Source: Przewalskia tangutica (lineage: Eukaryota; Streptophyta; Magnoliopsida; Solanales; Solanaceae). From it: a stretch of 64,000 bases of DNA. The notes below the pieces were generated by a model. The model saw nothing but the letters and a program-made list of their open reading frames with translations, ran no database searches and had not been told where the DNA came from. The position numbers were made by a program, and so were the translations under genes. The DNA lies in contig CM056728.1 of the NCBI GenBank assembly GCA_029844215.1, forward strand, positions 8,086,001 through 8,150,000, written 5' to 3'. Of this stretch, positions 11,901-22,475 are shown one piece after another; position 1 is the first letter of the stretch, and the number at the start of each line of letters is the position of its first letter.

Positions 11901-14900
11901 TTTTCTTAGAGGCAATAATTTCATTACTTGTAATGGAAAACTTGTCCAAAACTGTGTTTCTTGTTCTTTAGGCAAACATACTCGTCTTCCGTTTAAATCA
12001 TCTACTAGTGTTACTTTTGCACCCTTTGATATTATACATGCCGATTTATGGACATCACCTGTTGCTAGTTCTCTCGGTCATAAATACTATCTTATCCTAC
12101 TAGATGATTTTTCTTACTTTGTTTGGTTGTATCCTCTCAAATTTAAATCGAAAGTGTTTGTCAAATTTCTTGAGTTTCGCACATTCATTCAAACACAATT
12201 TGAAAAAAGTATAAAAAAATTTCAGTGCGATAATGGTCGTGAATTCAACAACTCTATGTTTCACCGTTTTTGTACTGATAATGGCATGGTTTTTCGCTTC
12301 AACTTCCCCCACACCTCACCTCAAAACGGAAAAGCTGAAAGAATCATCCGCACCATTAACAATATGATTCGCACTCTATTGATTCATGCCTCCCTATCTC
12401 CGTCCTTCTGGGTCTATACTGCTAAAATATCAGAATACATTCTCAATATTCTCCCTACTAGCACCTTTCACAATATGACCCCTACCGAAATCCTATATCA
12501 TTGAGTTCCCTCTTATGAGCATCTTCGGATATTAGGTTGTCTATGCTATCCTAACATTGCCTCTACTGCCCCTCACAAACTAGCTCCTCGGTCCACTTCA
12601 TGTGTCTACCTAGGCTTCCCGCCAAACCATAGGGGCTATCTATGTTATGACTTGTCCACTCGTAAGATCCACATTTCTCGTCACATCACATTCGACGAGA
12701 CCACATTCCCAGTTTCGAATCTTAAAAAGTTCCAAAAACAGGATTACTCTTTTCTTGACGAGCCTACCATCTCTCCCATCATTCTTAGTCAACTATATCA
12801 TAGCATTGCCATAAAATCACCTTCGCGCCGTGGTCCTTAGCGCGGGCTCGCTGACGCGCGAAACTCGATTCATCACCGTCGCCGCGATCACGCTGCCCGT
12901 CTTTGGCGCACGGCGCCAAAACTTCGCAGAGGTCCTGGCCCTCCAAAGATCGCGCTTGATCACTGAGTCGCGCGTCGGCGCGCACCTCTTTCTCCATATC
13001 CAACCAATCCCTCAGTCTTGGAGCCTCCCACTGTCTCCACTCATCCAATGGAAACTCGTGCCAAGCATGAAATCTTTAAACCCAAAGTCCAATTTAACTT
13101 GTCAGCCCAAACCATTTCTTCCATTCCCAAAAACCATATATTGGCCAAACAAGACCTTAATTGGAATGCAACTATGTTTGAGGATTTCAATGCTTTAACT
13201 AAACAACACACATGAGATCTAGTACCTAGACCTAATGGGGTGGATGTGATTTGTTGTATGTGGTTATTTCATCACAAATTCAGAGATAGTGGAGATTTTG
13301 AGAGGTATAAAGCACGACTTGTGGCCAATGACACAAATCAGCAGGAGGGCATTGATTGTGGTGAGACCTTCAGCCCGATTGTCAAACCGGCTACCATTCG
13401 CACAGTTTTGAGCATTGTCATGGGCAAACACTGGCCGATCCATCAGCTTGATGTGAAGAATACATTCTTACATGGGGATCTGAGAGAGACAGTCTACATG
13501 CATCAGCCTCAAGGGTTCACCCATCCAGCAGTTCCTCACTATGTGTGTCGTCTCCGTAAGTCACTATATGGCCTGAAATAGGCCCCCCGTGCGTGGTATG
13601 ATCGCTTTGCCAGGTATATCTTGCAGATTGGGTTTGTATGCATCAAGAGTGATACATCACTCTTCATTTTTCTTCGAGGTATTAACACAACTTACTTATT
13701 ACTCTACGTGGATGATATTGTTCTTACTGCCTCCTCCGATGGGTTGAAAAATGATATTATTGTCTTGCTTAAGTTCGAATTTGCAATGACTGATTTGGGA
13801 AAACTGAGTTATTTTTTGGGGATATCAGTGACCAGGTCTGCCAATCACATGTTCTTGTGTTGGCGTAAGTATGCAGATGAGATCGTGTACAGGGCTAAGC
13901 TGGCGAATTGCAAAGTTTCACCTACTCCAGTTGATTCAAAATCTAAGCTCAGTGCTATGGATGGTGCTCCAGTATCCGACCCTACTCTGTATAGGAGCCT
14001 TGCTGGTGCACTTCAGTATCTCACATTTACAAGGCCAGACATTACTTATGTTGTTCAGCAGGTATGCCTATTCATGCATGCCTCCAGAGAGTCTCATTTC
14101 ACTGCTTTTAAACATATCATCCGATACATTAAGGGCACACTTGATTATGGTTTGCACCTATACCCCTCTGCACCAAACATGTTGTTCTCTTGTACGGATG
14201 CAGATTGGGCAGAGTGTCCGGACACGTGACGCTCCACCTCCGGCTTTTGTGTATTTTTAGGGGATAATCTGATATCTTGGTCTGCCAAGCGACAAGCTAC
14301 CCTAACTCGTTGAGACTGAGTATAGAGGTGTTGCAAATATGGTAGCTGAGATTTGTTGGCTCAGAAATTTACTGTTAGAACTTCAGTGTCCTTTGCGTCA
14401 GACATCTATTGTATACTATGATAACATCTCTGCCATTTATCTTTCTCATAATCCGGTTCAACATCAGCGAACCAAGCGAACCAAGCACATTGAGATAGAC
14501 CTATACTTCGTCCGTGAGAAAGTTGCGCTAGGTCATGTCAGAGTGTTACATGTTCCGTCATCCTATCAGCATGCAGACATATTTACCAAAGGACTTTCCA
14601 GATAGTTGTTTCTTGACTTCAAATCCAGTCTCAGCGTCCGACCTCCTCACACTCCGACTGAGGGGGTGTGAATACGTGTATTTAGTGGTACATAATATCC
14701 CTACCCATAATTAGAATATTTGTGTAAATATAATTATGGTAAGATTATGATTCCTCTTGTATATGAGACTAGGATTCCTATTGTAATTGAGATAAACATT
14801 ATACACTATATATATTTTGATATTAATGAGAAGACTCCTAAGGAATATTAATATTATATTACACTCATGATTTGTGGTTCTAGTCATACCAACCAGAAGA

Positions 14901-16521
14901 ATTTGGGAGAACCATATTTCACGCCGAGATCATAGAAATTGAAATTAAGTTAGATATGGACTTTTGACTTGCTTGTGACAGATGTGGAACTCTTGTGTCA
15001 GTTCTATTTTTTTGACATTGATAAAAGTACAAGCAAGATCTACATGAGGCTTGGAAACGTATATATCGGGTAGTCTTGCTTGCCCCATATGCAAGCTCCT
15101 CGTTGGTGTTAATGTTGAACACATGTACATGTGCACATAATTATAGGATGTCATCGTTTAATTAGAATCTAACCAGAAAGCTGTCTAGAAATTAAATTAG
15201 TATCTTAAGTAGTACAGTAGCTTAATATTCTTCCTATTAATAAATGATTTTTTACCACCTAACACGCTAGTTCAAAAAATATTTATTGCTAAATCATTGA
15301 AATTCAAGTGGAGACATTAAGAGTGCAAGAAAATACTTATGGAAACGAAAATAAAAATAAGTAAAATTGAAGGGGTATTTTTTATATATAAATACTTTGG
15401 ATTTTTAATATATTTTTATTAAATAATTAAAAGAAATTTCAATGAATACAAAAAAAAAAAAAAAAGTTCCAAGCCATTAGTTGTTCTCTTGTTCTAACAG
15501 ACCCTTACTTGGTTAATTACACTATACAGATTTATCGATATTAAAGTTTGTAAGAAAGAATTACCAGAAATTACGGCTCGATTATGTGGAAAAAGCACAT
15601 GCTTTAGTTTTTAATGGCAAACACATTTGACTATAGGGTGATCACTTTTTTTTCCAATCATCCCTAAATTCGTTGGATTCTATAGCCTCCGGTAGGGTGA
15701 GGGAGACTTCGTTCCTACCTAGACTAAATACACTGTTCATTTTCTCGAAGTACTATACATGAAATATTCATCCAAATTAGGAATTGTTTAAGCGTTGTGA
15801 TTATTTAATCTGAAAACTTAAGCGATGATTTTAATTATTTTATAATTGTATTCTTCGATAGAAAAAAATTGCTAGAAGAAATTTGTAAGACATAAACATA
15901 CCGTGAAGATGAAGTTGTAACCTCGCTTAAGAACATCACCCAAGAACAAAGTTCTTCTCCACATCATCTTGATAAAATCTTCAGACATGAACACCTTTTC
16001 TCCACCAAAATCTACACCGTCTGTTTCGAGCTTGTAACAATGAAGATGTAGGAACTTACACCGTTCATAAGAAGTTTGATCCATAGCAACTATCAACAAG
16101 TGATTCACTAATTCCCTAGTGCCTTTTCCATGCCAAAAACCATCCAAGAAGAGATCTAGCATCGGCTTATCTCCCTCTACGTATGCTTTATTTACAACCG
16201 TTATTATTACCGTCTTGTTCTCCGTTGACGCTCCAGCCAATACTCTTTCAAGATCATCTTTATACACTATCTCTTGTAACTGCATATATACAGAGATGAA
16301 TATAAAATTTAGAGTTAGTAGTCCTATTAAATGCATTCATTTAAATGTTTTTCTTTTACCTGTTTAGAAGGGTTAAAGATTGAGAGTCGCAAAGGGAAGA
16401 AAGAGTGTGTGTTGCTTGGAGAAGTCAAGATAATGGAGATAAGAAGTAGACCAAATAACAACATCATGTACATAATATGGTGACTATGATCAATTATGAC
16501 TCGATTTTTGAGATGATACAT
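8995..16521 (-). CDS. Nucleotide-diphospho-sugar transferase family protein (At4g15970-like), three exons
   Basis: A predicted intact host gene. Exon 1 is 16521-16360, exon 2 is 16279-15902 and exon 3 is 9495-8995. All three junctions are phase 0 with GT/AG introns (CAG|GTAAAA, TGCAG|TTA, ACG|GTATGT, AACAG|GAC). They join to 346 codons plus TGA, close to the usual length of this family. Residues 16-32 form a single hydrophobic segment after a short N-terminal tail, as in type II Golgi glycosyltransferases. Exon 2 begins the Nucleotid_trans domain (TVIITVVNKAYVE). The DxD motif falls exactly at the exon 2/3 junction (FTDTDVLWLRNPF, residues 179-191), so both exons are needed for the sugar-nucleotide/metal site. 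The acceptor and sugar are unknown; related GT77 proteins act on cell-wall glycans or glycoproteins. An upstream in-frame ATG at 16611 would add 30 residues, but it lies almost at the start site predicted from the TATA box, so 16521 is preferred. Intron 2 carries a Copia. Confidence 0.85.
10113..10297 (+). repeat. Copia 2 5' LTR (ends trimmed)
   Basis: It starts TGTATTTAGTGGTACATAAT and ends ATTAATATCATCTTA. The first eight bases of the 3' LTR and the terminal ACA plus primer site are missing. A copy of this LTR with the same left boundary but an intact right end lies at 26867-27054. Confidence 0.8.
10327..14605 (+). pseudogene. Copia 2 gag-pol (multiple stops)
   Basis: The gag N-terminus (NIKNHIPILLD) lies at about 10500-10620. 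The UBN2-type gag body is in another frame at 10749-11150. Protease carries DSGATSHL at about 11468-11491. From 11410 to 14229 pol keeps a single frame: pre-integrase and integrase core (HNRLGHPGA, CVSCSLGK, DIIHADLW, CDNGREF, SPQNGKAER), a PMETRAK linker, RT (FERYKARLVA, LDVKNTFLHG, LYVDD at about 13704-13718, FAMTDLGKLSYFLGI) and the start of RNase H. Stops at 11860, 12502, 13213, 13579 and 14227 interrupt conserved positions; two more fall in the linker. RNase H resumes in another frame at 14339-14605, ending VLHVPSSYQHADIFTKGL. The order protease-integrase-RT-RNase H is diagnostic of Copia. Confidence 0.88.
14669..14863 (+). repeat. Copia 2 3' LTR
   Basis: The 195 bp LTR follows the AGGGGGTG tract, starts TGAATACGTGTATTTAG and ends ATTATATTACA. 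It differs from the 5' LTR at several positions, so the insertion is not recent. Confidence 0.8.
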
Positions 16522-16634
16522 GATTGTAGTGGGGATGATTGATTTGCAGGGCCGAAGAATTGATCTTGAAAAAAGACTTGTAAAGGAGGAACCTTGATGG
16601 AGTTTTCCCATTGCCAAGTTAGTGAACATCATGT

Positions 16635-16644
16635 GTTTATATAG
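16635..16644 (-). promoter_or_regulatory. TATA box of the glycosyltransferase gene
   Basis: The minus strand reads CTATATAAAC. A start site about 30 bp downstream would fall near 16605-16612. That makes the ATG at 16611 doubtful and supports the ATG at 16521, leaving a leader of roughly 90 bases. Confidence 0.5.
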
Positions 16645-16650
16645 CAACAA

Positions 16651-18058
16651 GAATATCTATGATTTATTCTTAATTTGGATTATTAGACACCTGTTATAGT
16701 CTAAGTGTCCAACCAAGTTTTGACTCTTCTATTTCATTAGTTTTTCTTTTGCACCGGTCAGGTGGAGGAGGGTCCGGGTGAGTTTTATATGAAATAAATA
16801 ATGGAAGAAAGTTAAAGATGAAATAAACAGATGTCCCTATTTATATTAGCCAAGATTAGAAAATTATAAAATAATCTTGACGATGTTTCTTCTTCAGATT
16901 CAACTATATATCTATCATAATTGGCAAAAATACTTGCTCTTTTACTGTTTTACATAGACTTAACATTTCCATACAATGTGATTTCACACTTTGAAAATGG
17001 TGGTGGATTCATAACAACCATCCTTCTTATTCTAATATCAATATTCATGATTGCAGTCAATACCAACCAGAAAGATGAACCACGATTGAAAACAAATCGG
17101 GGAACGAAATAAGGTGTCGGATTTACGGGCAAAGCCGATAAATTCTGTCAATGGAAGCTCAAATAGTCATTAATGGTGATTGTGGATGTTGGAAATTTAT
17201 TAATGTGGAATAAAGTTTATTTCAGTATTTATGATTCGAATAATTGAGGCTCCGCACGTCGGAAACGTCATTTCAACACAAGTGCAATAATGTGTTTAGA
17301 TAATTTCTAAGTTAATTATTCAAAAGGTCCAGAATCCAAAAGGTCTCTATAATGTGTTTAGATAATTTTTGAGTAAAGGTGTGTAAAGCAAAGTTAGGAA
17401 TATGAAAGTTTTTTCATTAAAAAAGTTTATATTCCCTATACTCTAAAATCAAGAAATTAAATCTCTCTTCTTCCCGGTTAAAGATTGAATACTGGAGAAC
17501 AAGACTTAAAAGATTCGTTCTTTTAGGTATATTTAATAAAAGTGTGTAAAGAATGTTCGCACATAAGAAAAAGAGAGATCCCAAGACTGTGTAAAAACTA
17601 TTACCGCTCTTAAGCAAGCACCAGAAATTAGCTGGGCACCAATCTCAAAGATAATGTCTTATATTAAGACGTTGAACCTACCACACTATCTGACAGAAGA
17701 ACTTTCATTTGATAGGATGATGTTGGACACTCAGTCTTACAAAGTCTACGGGCGACTAGAGTGGACCAGAATTTTTAGGTCTTAAACGATCTGAAGGCCA
17801 AAAGAAAGGCAAAAAAGAAATTGGACACTCAGTCTGTCAAAGCAACTAGAGTGGGCCAAAGTATCCAGATCACATATGATCCGATTACGCCCTAACCACG
17901 GGCAAGAGATTGTTCATGTGAAGCAACGTCACCTCTAAAGTAAGAGGGGTTGGAGAGATTGTCCTCAAAAGGACTTCAGGGAATGAAATCACTCTAAAAA
18001 GAGGTGATACATGTCCCAAACTTGGTTTCAGGAACGTCTGTTGGTCAAGCCTGATTTG
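16651..18058. other. intergenic flank between the glycosyltransferase gene and the Ogre nest
   Basis: AT-rich upstream sequence with no convincing gene. A direct repeat ATAATGTGTTTAGATAATTT occurs near 17286 and 17350. From about 17640 the sequence changes character and holds two related segments (TTGGACACTCAGTCT near 17725 and 17821, each followed by a CTAGAGTGG(A/G)CC segment). This looks like an old repeat that served as target for the Ogre element, but I could not name it. Confidence 0.4.
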
Positions 18059-18063
18059 GCTAG
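18059..18063. repeat. left target-site duplication GCTAG of Ogre-like element A
   Basis: GCTAG directly precedes the LTR start TGTCACG; the same five bases follow the other LTR at 50958-50962. Confidence 0.85.
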
Positions 18064-20804
18064 TGTCACGCCATTTTTTGACCGCAACATTATTCCAGCG
18101 AATCCTGCCTTTTTAAAATAAAAATAAAGTGCAAAAAGTGCTAAAAATGCTAAAGGGTGCTAAATGGTTCACGGAGTCGCCATCTAATTAATTTGGGTGA
18201 ATTAGGATACCTAAATGTCAACTAGGTAAAGTCAACACTAACTCCATTTAATGGTCTGCTAAACTATGTGAGATTCTGGGCAAATGTTCTTTAATAATCT
18301 AGAGGAAAGGGGTTAGACATCCTCTAAGATCCGCTAACTTGCGGATGTCCGTTCAAACCTAGATTATTATTATGTTAAAGATAAATGCATGTTTTAAAAT
18401 AGGCCTATCATGTAAAGTGTCTAAAATGATTTTCCTATATGAATGTTTAATAAGAGAATTTATGAGAAAATTGATTAAGAATATAATATCCTAGACACAT
18501 GAATGGTTCTGCGAGTGAAGGTTATTAAGTGATTTAGTATAACTTAAACAATGCATGGCTAGCCTAAATAATTAATTAAGGGGAAGCAAATTTCTAGCAC
18601 TAAATTACTTTCTAATATATTGATTCAAGGTTTAACTATTCTAAGTATTCTACTAATTAGTGTAGCGTTAGACAAATAATTTACAACAAATAAATGGGTA
18701 GAATTAAGGAATTAATAAAGACGACTTGAAGGAGTGGCGATGTCATTCCGCCTGTGGTTTTGGAATTTTCCTATGCGAGATGCGGATGCACATATATGTG
18801 GTGGGTCTTCATTTGTTGTAGCTCGTGATGAGTCTCGCAATGAGACTCTTCATTTTTGCTCCAATGCATTTCATGTAAAAAATATAAGAAAAGATGAAGA
18901 TAAGTATCCGCCAAAAAATAAGAAACAAGCATTTTGGCATAAGAGTTAGCACATCTGATTTACATTTAAACATGTATACCATAATTGAATTATGGGATCA
19001 TCAAGTAGCAAAAATAGACGAAAAACAAATCCGGGGGGGGGGGGGGTGAGCCCAGATATACATGCGTACGGGAGAGTGTACAGGCAAGGAGAAACAAATT
19101 GCAAGATCAACAAGTCAAGCGAATAAATGAAAGGCTAGTCCAATAGACTGAACCCAAATATACAACTTTCCAGATTTTAAGAGAAGCAAGATGTGTCGAT
19201 TCTACAGGTACGATGACGACACAGAGGCGATAGATAGGATAAGTCCAGAACATATGAAACGACATACCAGTATACATGTCTAACATACAGAGTGTACTGA
19301 TCTATATATATCCATACTATTTTTTAATTCTAGGCCAACATGAATTGTCATCCTTTAACTAATGGCACAAGTAATGACCTAAGGATCTTTAAGTTCCCTT
19401 GCTGAGAATAAATCAGACATTAGAAAAACAATGCACAATACCCTGTATTATTACCTATCAAATCTTCAATTATAACCAAACCAACCACACTTTAATCTTG
19501 ATTTATTAGAATAATAAATAACACACATCTCATATAAAATAGATTAACAGGTGTCGACAGTCGTCAAATCGACCCAAGCACAGTGAACGAATAACCATCA
19601 ACACATAAATTTCGAGATATATATCGTATTGAGAAGAAATGAGTTTGCCTTTTGTGGGTAGCGAACTGAGGCGGCATTTCGACTCGTCGAACCCACTTGG
19701 AGGACTTGCTACGCGAAGTAAAAGGCGGAGCCTTGGCTTAAAAAAAATCCTGGTTCTTTAATGATATTCGATTGTTGATTGATATTGTAAATAAGAAGGA
19801 AGGGTTTTAAATTTCTGTTCTTGCTCTTAGACTGCTAATTTTCGGATGCCCTTTGCATGTGCAAATTAACCTATTTATATAGTCACCATTTGGGGTTCCA
19901 CTTTAGGTAAGTTTGGGAAAAGCTTTTGAGGCTGATTTGATTGTATCTTTTTGTACTGATTTTAGCCGATATTGTTAGGATCTTGGGTATGATCTGGGCA
20001 AGGTCTTTGGTACAAGATTTAGGGTGCTTATTTTGGTAAATTTTGTTGCGGTCTTTAACACGATTTTGGTATGATAAGCTTTGAAATTTTAGGACGATAT
20101 TGTTTGTGATTTTGGTACTAATTTTCCTCGAATCCGGTAATTCTTGACACAATTTGGGGAGTTATTTTGGTATGGTTCTTATTATGATAAGTTTTGGGAA
20201 TGAAATACGAGATTTGGGTGATGATATGGTGGGATTTGGGACTGATTTTGTGGTATTTGTTTTTGATAAGTGGTAGGTGTGACGCGATTTGAAGGTTTAG
20301 GTCTTAGGGTTATGTATTGGATTTTTGTTTGAAGGGAGATGGTAATTGGGTATTGAAAGGGAGGACGAAATAATGCTTAGGAGTATTGGGCTTTTATGGG
20401 TTTTGGGCTGAGGAATAACAAACAAGAGTTGGGCTGGGGAATAACAAAAAGGAGTTGGGCTGCAAGAGATGGACATTTATTTGGACTGCGAATTTAAATG
20501 TATTTATTTTTTGAGTTTAGGTAGAATTTAGGTGTTGAGTTTTAATTAATGGGAAATAAAAAGGGGTTTAAATTATGAATAATATTTATGAAATTGCTTT
20601 GAGTATTAATGAATGCGGATATAATATTTACGGAATGCTTAATGTTTTATATAAATGCAACACCATTATTAAATTGATTATTTACGTATGTATATGCTTA
20701 TATATGTGGTATTATTATTATTAAAATTATTTTTCGGTGTTTAAAAATTAGATTAATTTTATATGTAAATGATTGGAAAAGAGGGTCAAAATTGGATGTC
20801 AACA
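18064..20804 (-). repeat. Ogre-like A 3' LTR (left copy)
   Basis: In plus view it runs from TGTCACGCC to GGATGTCAACA; in element sense it starts TGTTGACATCC, the usual Ogre LTR start apart from one change. It contains a minus-strand TATA box (19873-19882), a G-run at about 19033-19046, and the GCGAATCCTGC motif shared with family B near its end. Confidence 0.85.
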
Positions 20805-20818
20805 ACTTGTCCCTCTTT
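20805..20818 (-). other. polypurine tract of element A
   Basis: The minus strand reads AAAGAGGGACAAGT immediately before the LTR start TGTTGACA. The same tract adjoins the LTR ends at 26534, 28120 and 37992. Confidence 0.8.
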
Positions 20819-20929
20819 GACTGGAGACGACGGAGGAGTTTTTAGACGTTGACTTATAGCCAATTTTGTTTCGATCATTAAAATTAGAATGAAGATCAGG
20901 AAAATACATGAGCAATTGACAGCGAAGTT

Positions 20930-21480
20930 GACGCAGATTTAAAAATTTGTCACAGTGTCGAATTATGATGACACTGGATTACTGTCAGGCTAGAAAAGGC
21001 AAGCTGATGCGGATTCAAAATTATCCAAGCATCAAATTATGATGATACTGATTTGTTGGTGATGGAAAATTATGGAACGACTGACAAGCGAGCTGACACA
21101 GATTTAAAATTCATCTCAATATCAAATTATGATGACACTGACTACCGTGATGGTAAAACACTAAAGGCGAGACTGACGCTGATTCAAAATTTGTCTCGGT
21201 GTCGAATTATGATGACGCTGGGTTGCTGTGATGTTAGAAAAGTAAAGGCGGGCTGACGCGGATTCAGTATTTGTCTCAGTGTCGAATTATGATGACACTG
21301 AGTCGTTGTGATGTTATGAGACGCTGAAGGGGAGTGGATCGATGCAAATTTAAAAATTTTGTCCCAGTATCGAATTATGATGACACTGGGCTACTGTGAC
21401 ACTATTAAAGGCAAGGCTGATTCAAAATTTTGTCTCAGTGTCGAATTATGATTACATTGGGTTGTTGTGATGTTGTGGGA
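20930..21480. repeat. tandem array, 75-90 bp units, element A 3' region
   Basis: About seven irregular units share GTGTCGAATTATGATGACACTGG and GCTGACGCGGATTCAAAATT-like blocks. The array lies between the lost pol and the polypurine tract, where Ogre elements carry variable tandem repeats. It is duplicated at about 32455-32900, with one unit fewer, and has a related array in B at 38110-38395. Confidence 0.75.
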
Positions 21481-21779
21481 CACTAAGGAGAGTGGGTCGA
21501 CGCTCGAGGCCACTTTTGCCTTTTGTCGGGTAGCTTGACTCCCCAACAAAATTGCCCCAGTTCGTTGTGGAAGAGGTAGGTACACGTTGTGCTCCGTTCC
21601 TAAATTAAGGTGTCTGCAGGCTAAGGCTCAAGAAAAAGTTAGTGCATAACTATTAAGACACAAATGATAAAGTATGAATATATAAGCAATGCGATCATAG
21701 AAATGTCGTCCTGTATAATGTGATGGCGATGTCGTTGATGACGTTATTGTGTTGATGTGATGCTACAAATGCTGAGATG

Positions 21780-22215
21780 ACGTCATTGCACGGACGTGCT
21801 GAATGCTGCGAATACAGACTTGCTGAATGCTGATGTCGTCTCTGCGCGGACTTGCTGGATACTGCGAATATCGTCACTGCACGAACCTGCTGGATGCTCC
21901 GAATGCTGATGTCGTCTCTGCACGGACTTGCTGGATACTGCGAATGTCATCACTGCACGGACCTGCTGGATGCTGCGAATGTTGATTTCGTCTCTGTATG
22001 GACTTGCTGGATGTTGCGAATGTCATCTCTGCACGGACTTGCTGTATGCTGCGAATGCTGATGTCGTCTCTGCACGGACTTGCTGGAGGCTGCAAATACT
22101 GATGTCGTCTCTGCACGGACTTGCTGGATGCTGTTGGATGCCGCGAATGCTGATGTCGTCTCTGCACGGGCTTGTTGGATGCTGCTAATATCGTCACTGC
22201 ACGGACTTTCTGCAA
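21780..22215. repeat. tandem array, 41-bp units, element A 3' region
   Basis: About ten units of a 41-bp sequence contain GATGTCGTCTCTGCACGGAC and TTGCTGGATGCTGCGAATGC. Some units are shortened. Overlapping cysteine/leucine-rich frames on both strands are by-products of the array. The duplicate at about 33220-33655 has several altered units. Confidence 0.75.
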
Positions 22216-22475
22216 CTACTCCTGTAAATTCTGGATCATGTAGGCTAAAGCTTAATGAAAATTAGTGCATAAATGTTAAGACAAAAATGACAAAATATAT
22301 GAGAAATGTGATCATGTGAGTCGAAATGTCGTCTCTGTGTAATTGACGTGTTATCGATGGTGTTATTCCGAATGTGCTGTGTTTGTGAGCCACATGACTG
22401 CTATTGTCCTTTCCGTCTGCTGCTAACCTGTCTTATCAAGATGAACCGATGAATATATGCAAAAATAAGGATCAT

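Larger units (their letters stand above)
10113..14863 (+). mobile_element. Ty1/Copia retrotransposon 2, intronic, nearly full length
   Basis: The order is 5' LTR (10113-10297), gag, protease, integrase, RT, RNase H, a GAGGGGGTG polypurine tract (about 14660-14668) and 3' LTR (14669-14863). It lies antisense to the host gene. The 5' LTR lacks about eight terminal bases present in the 3' LTR (TGAATACG), and the primer-binding site is deleted: the LTR end CATCTTA runs straight into GCCTAAACC. No matching target duplication remains. The element cannot be autonomous: it has several premature stops, one late frameshift and no primer site. Confidence 0.88.
9496..15901 (-). other. intron 2 of the glycosyltransferase gene, 6.4 kb, containing Copia 2
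   Basis: The intron runs from a GTATGT donor (just below 15902) to an AACAG acceptor at 9500-9496. Intron 1 is only 80 bp, so the length of intron 2 comes largely from the antisense Copia at 10113-14863. The part next to exon 3 (9496-10112) holds no gene; its last 262 bp were copied elsewhere in the window (26605-26866). The part next to exon 2 (14864-15901) is AT-rich, has an A-run near 15450-15466, and contains two overlapping short minus-strand frames at 14919-15154 that I do not recognise. Confidence 0.8.

Noticed and set aside
10108..14868. Target-site duplication for Copia 2
   Set aside because: AACCA/CCAAG on the left and CTCAT on the right do not match. The 5' LTR has lost its first bases, so no duplication can be claimed.
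16921..17112. 63-codon frame with hydrophobic segments
   Set aside because: Starts at TTG, AT-rich, no family resemblance, no promoter or neighbour to support it.
17640..18058. Left half of Copia 3, split by the element A insertion
   Set aside because: Attractive because Copia 3 integrase lies just right of the insertion, but no Copia gag or protease motif could be read here, so it is left unassigned.
21780..22215. CRISPR-like repeat array
   Set aside because: Units are contiguous 41-bp tandem repeats without unique spacers, in a plant retroelement.
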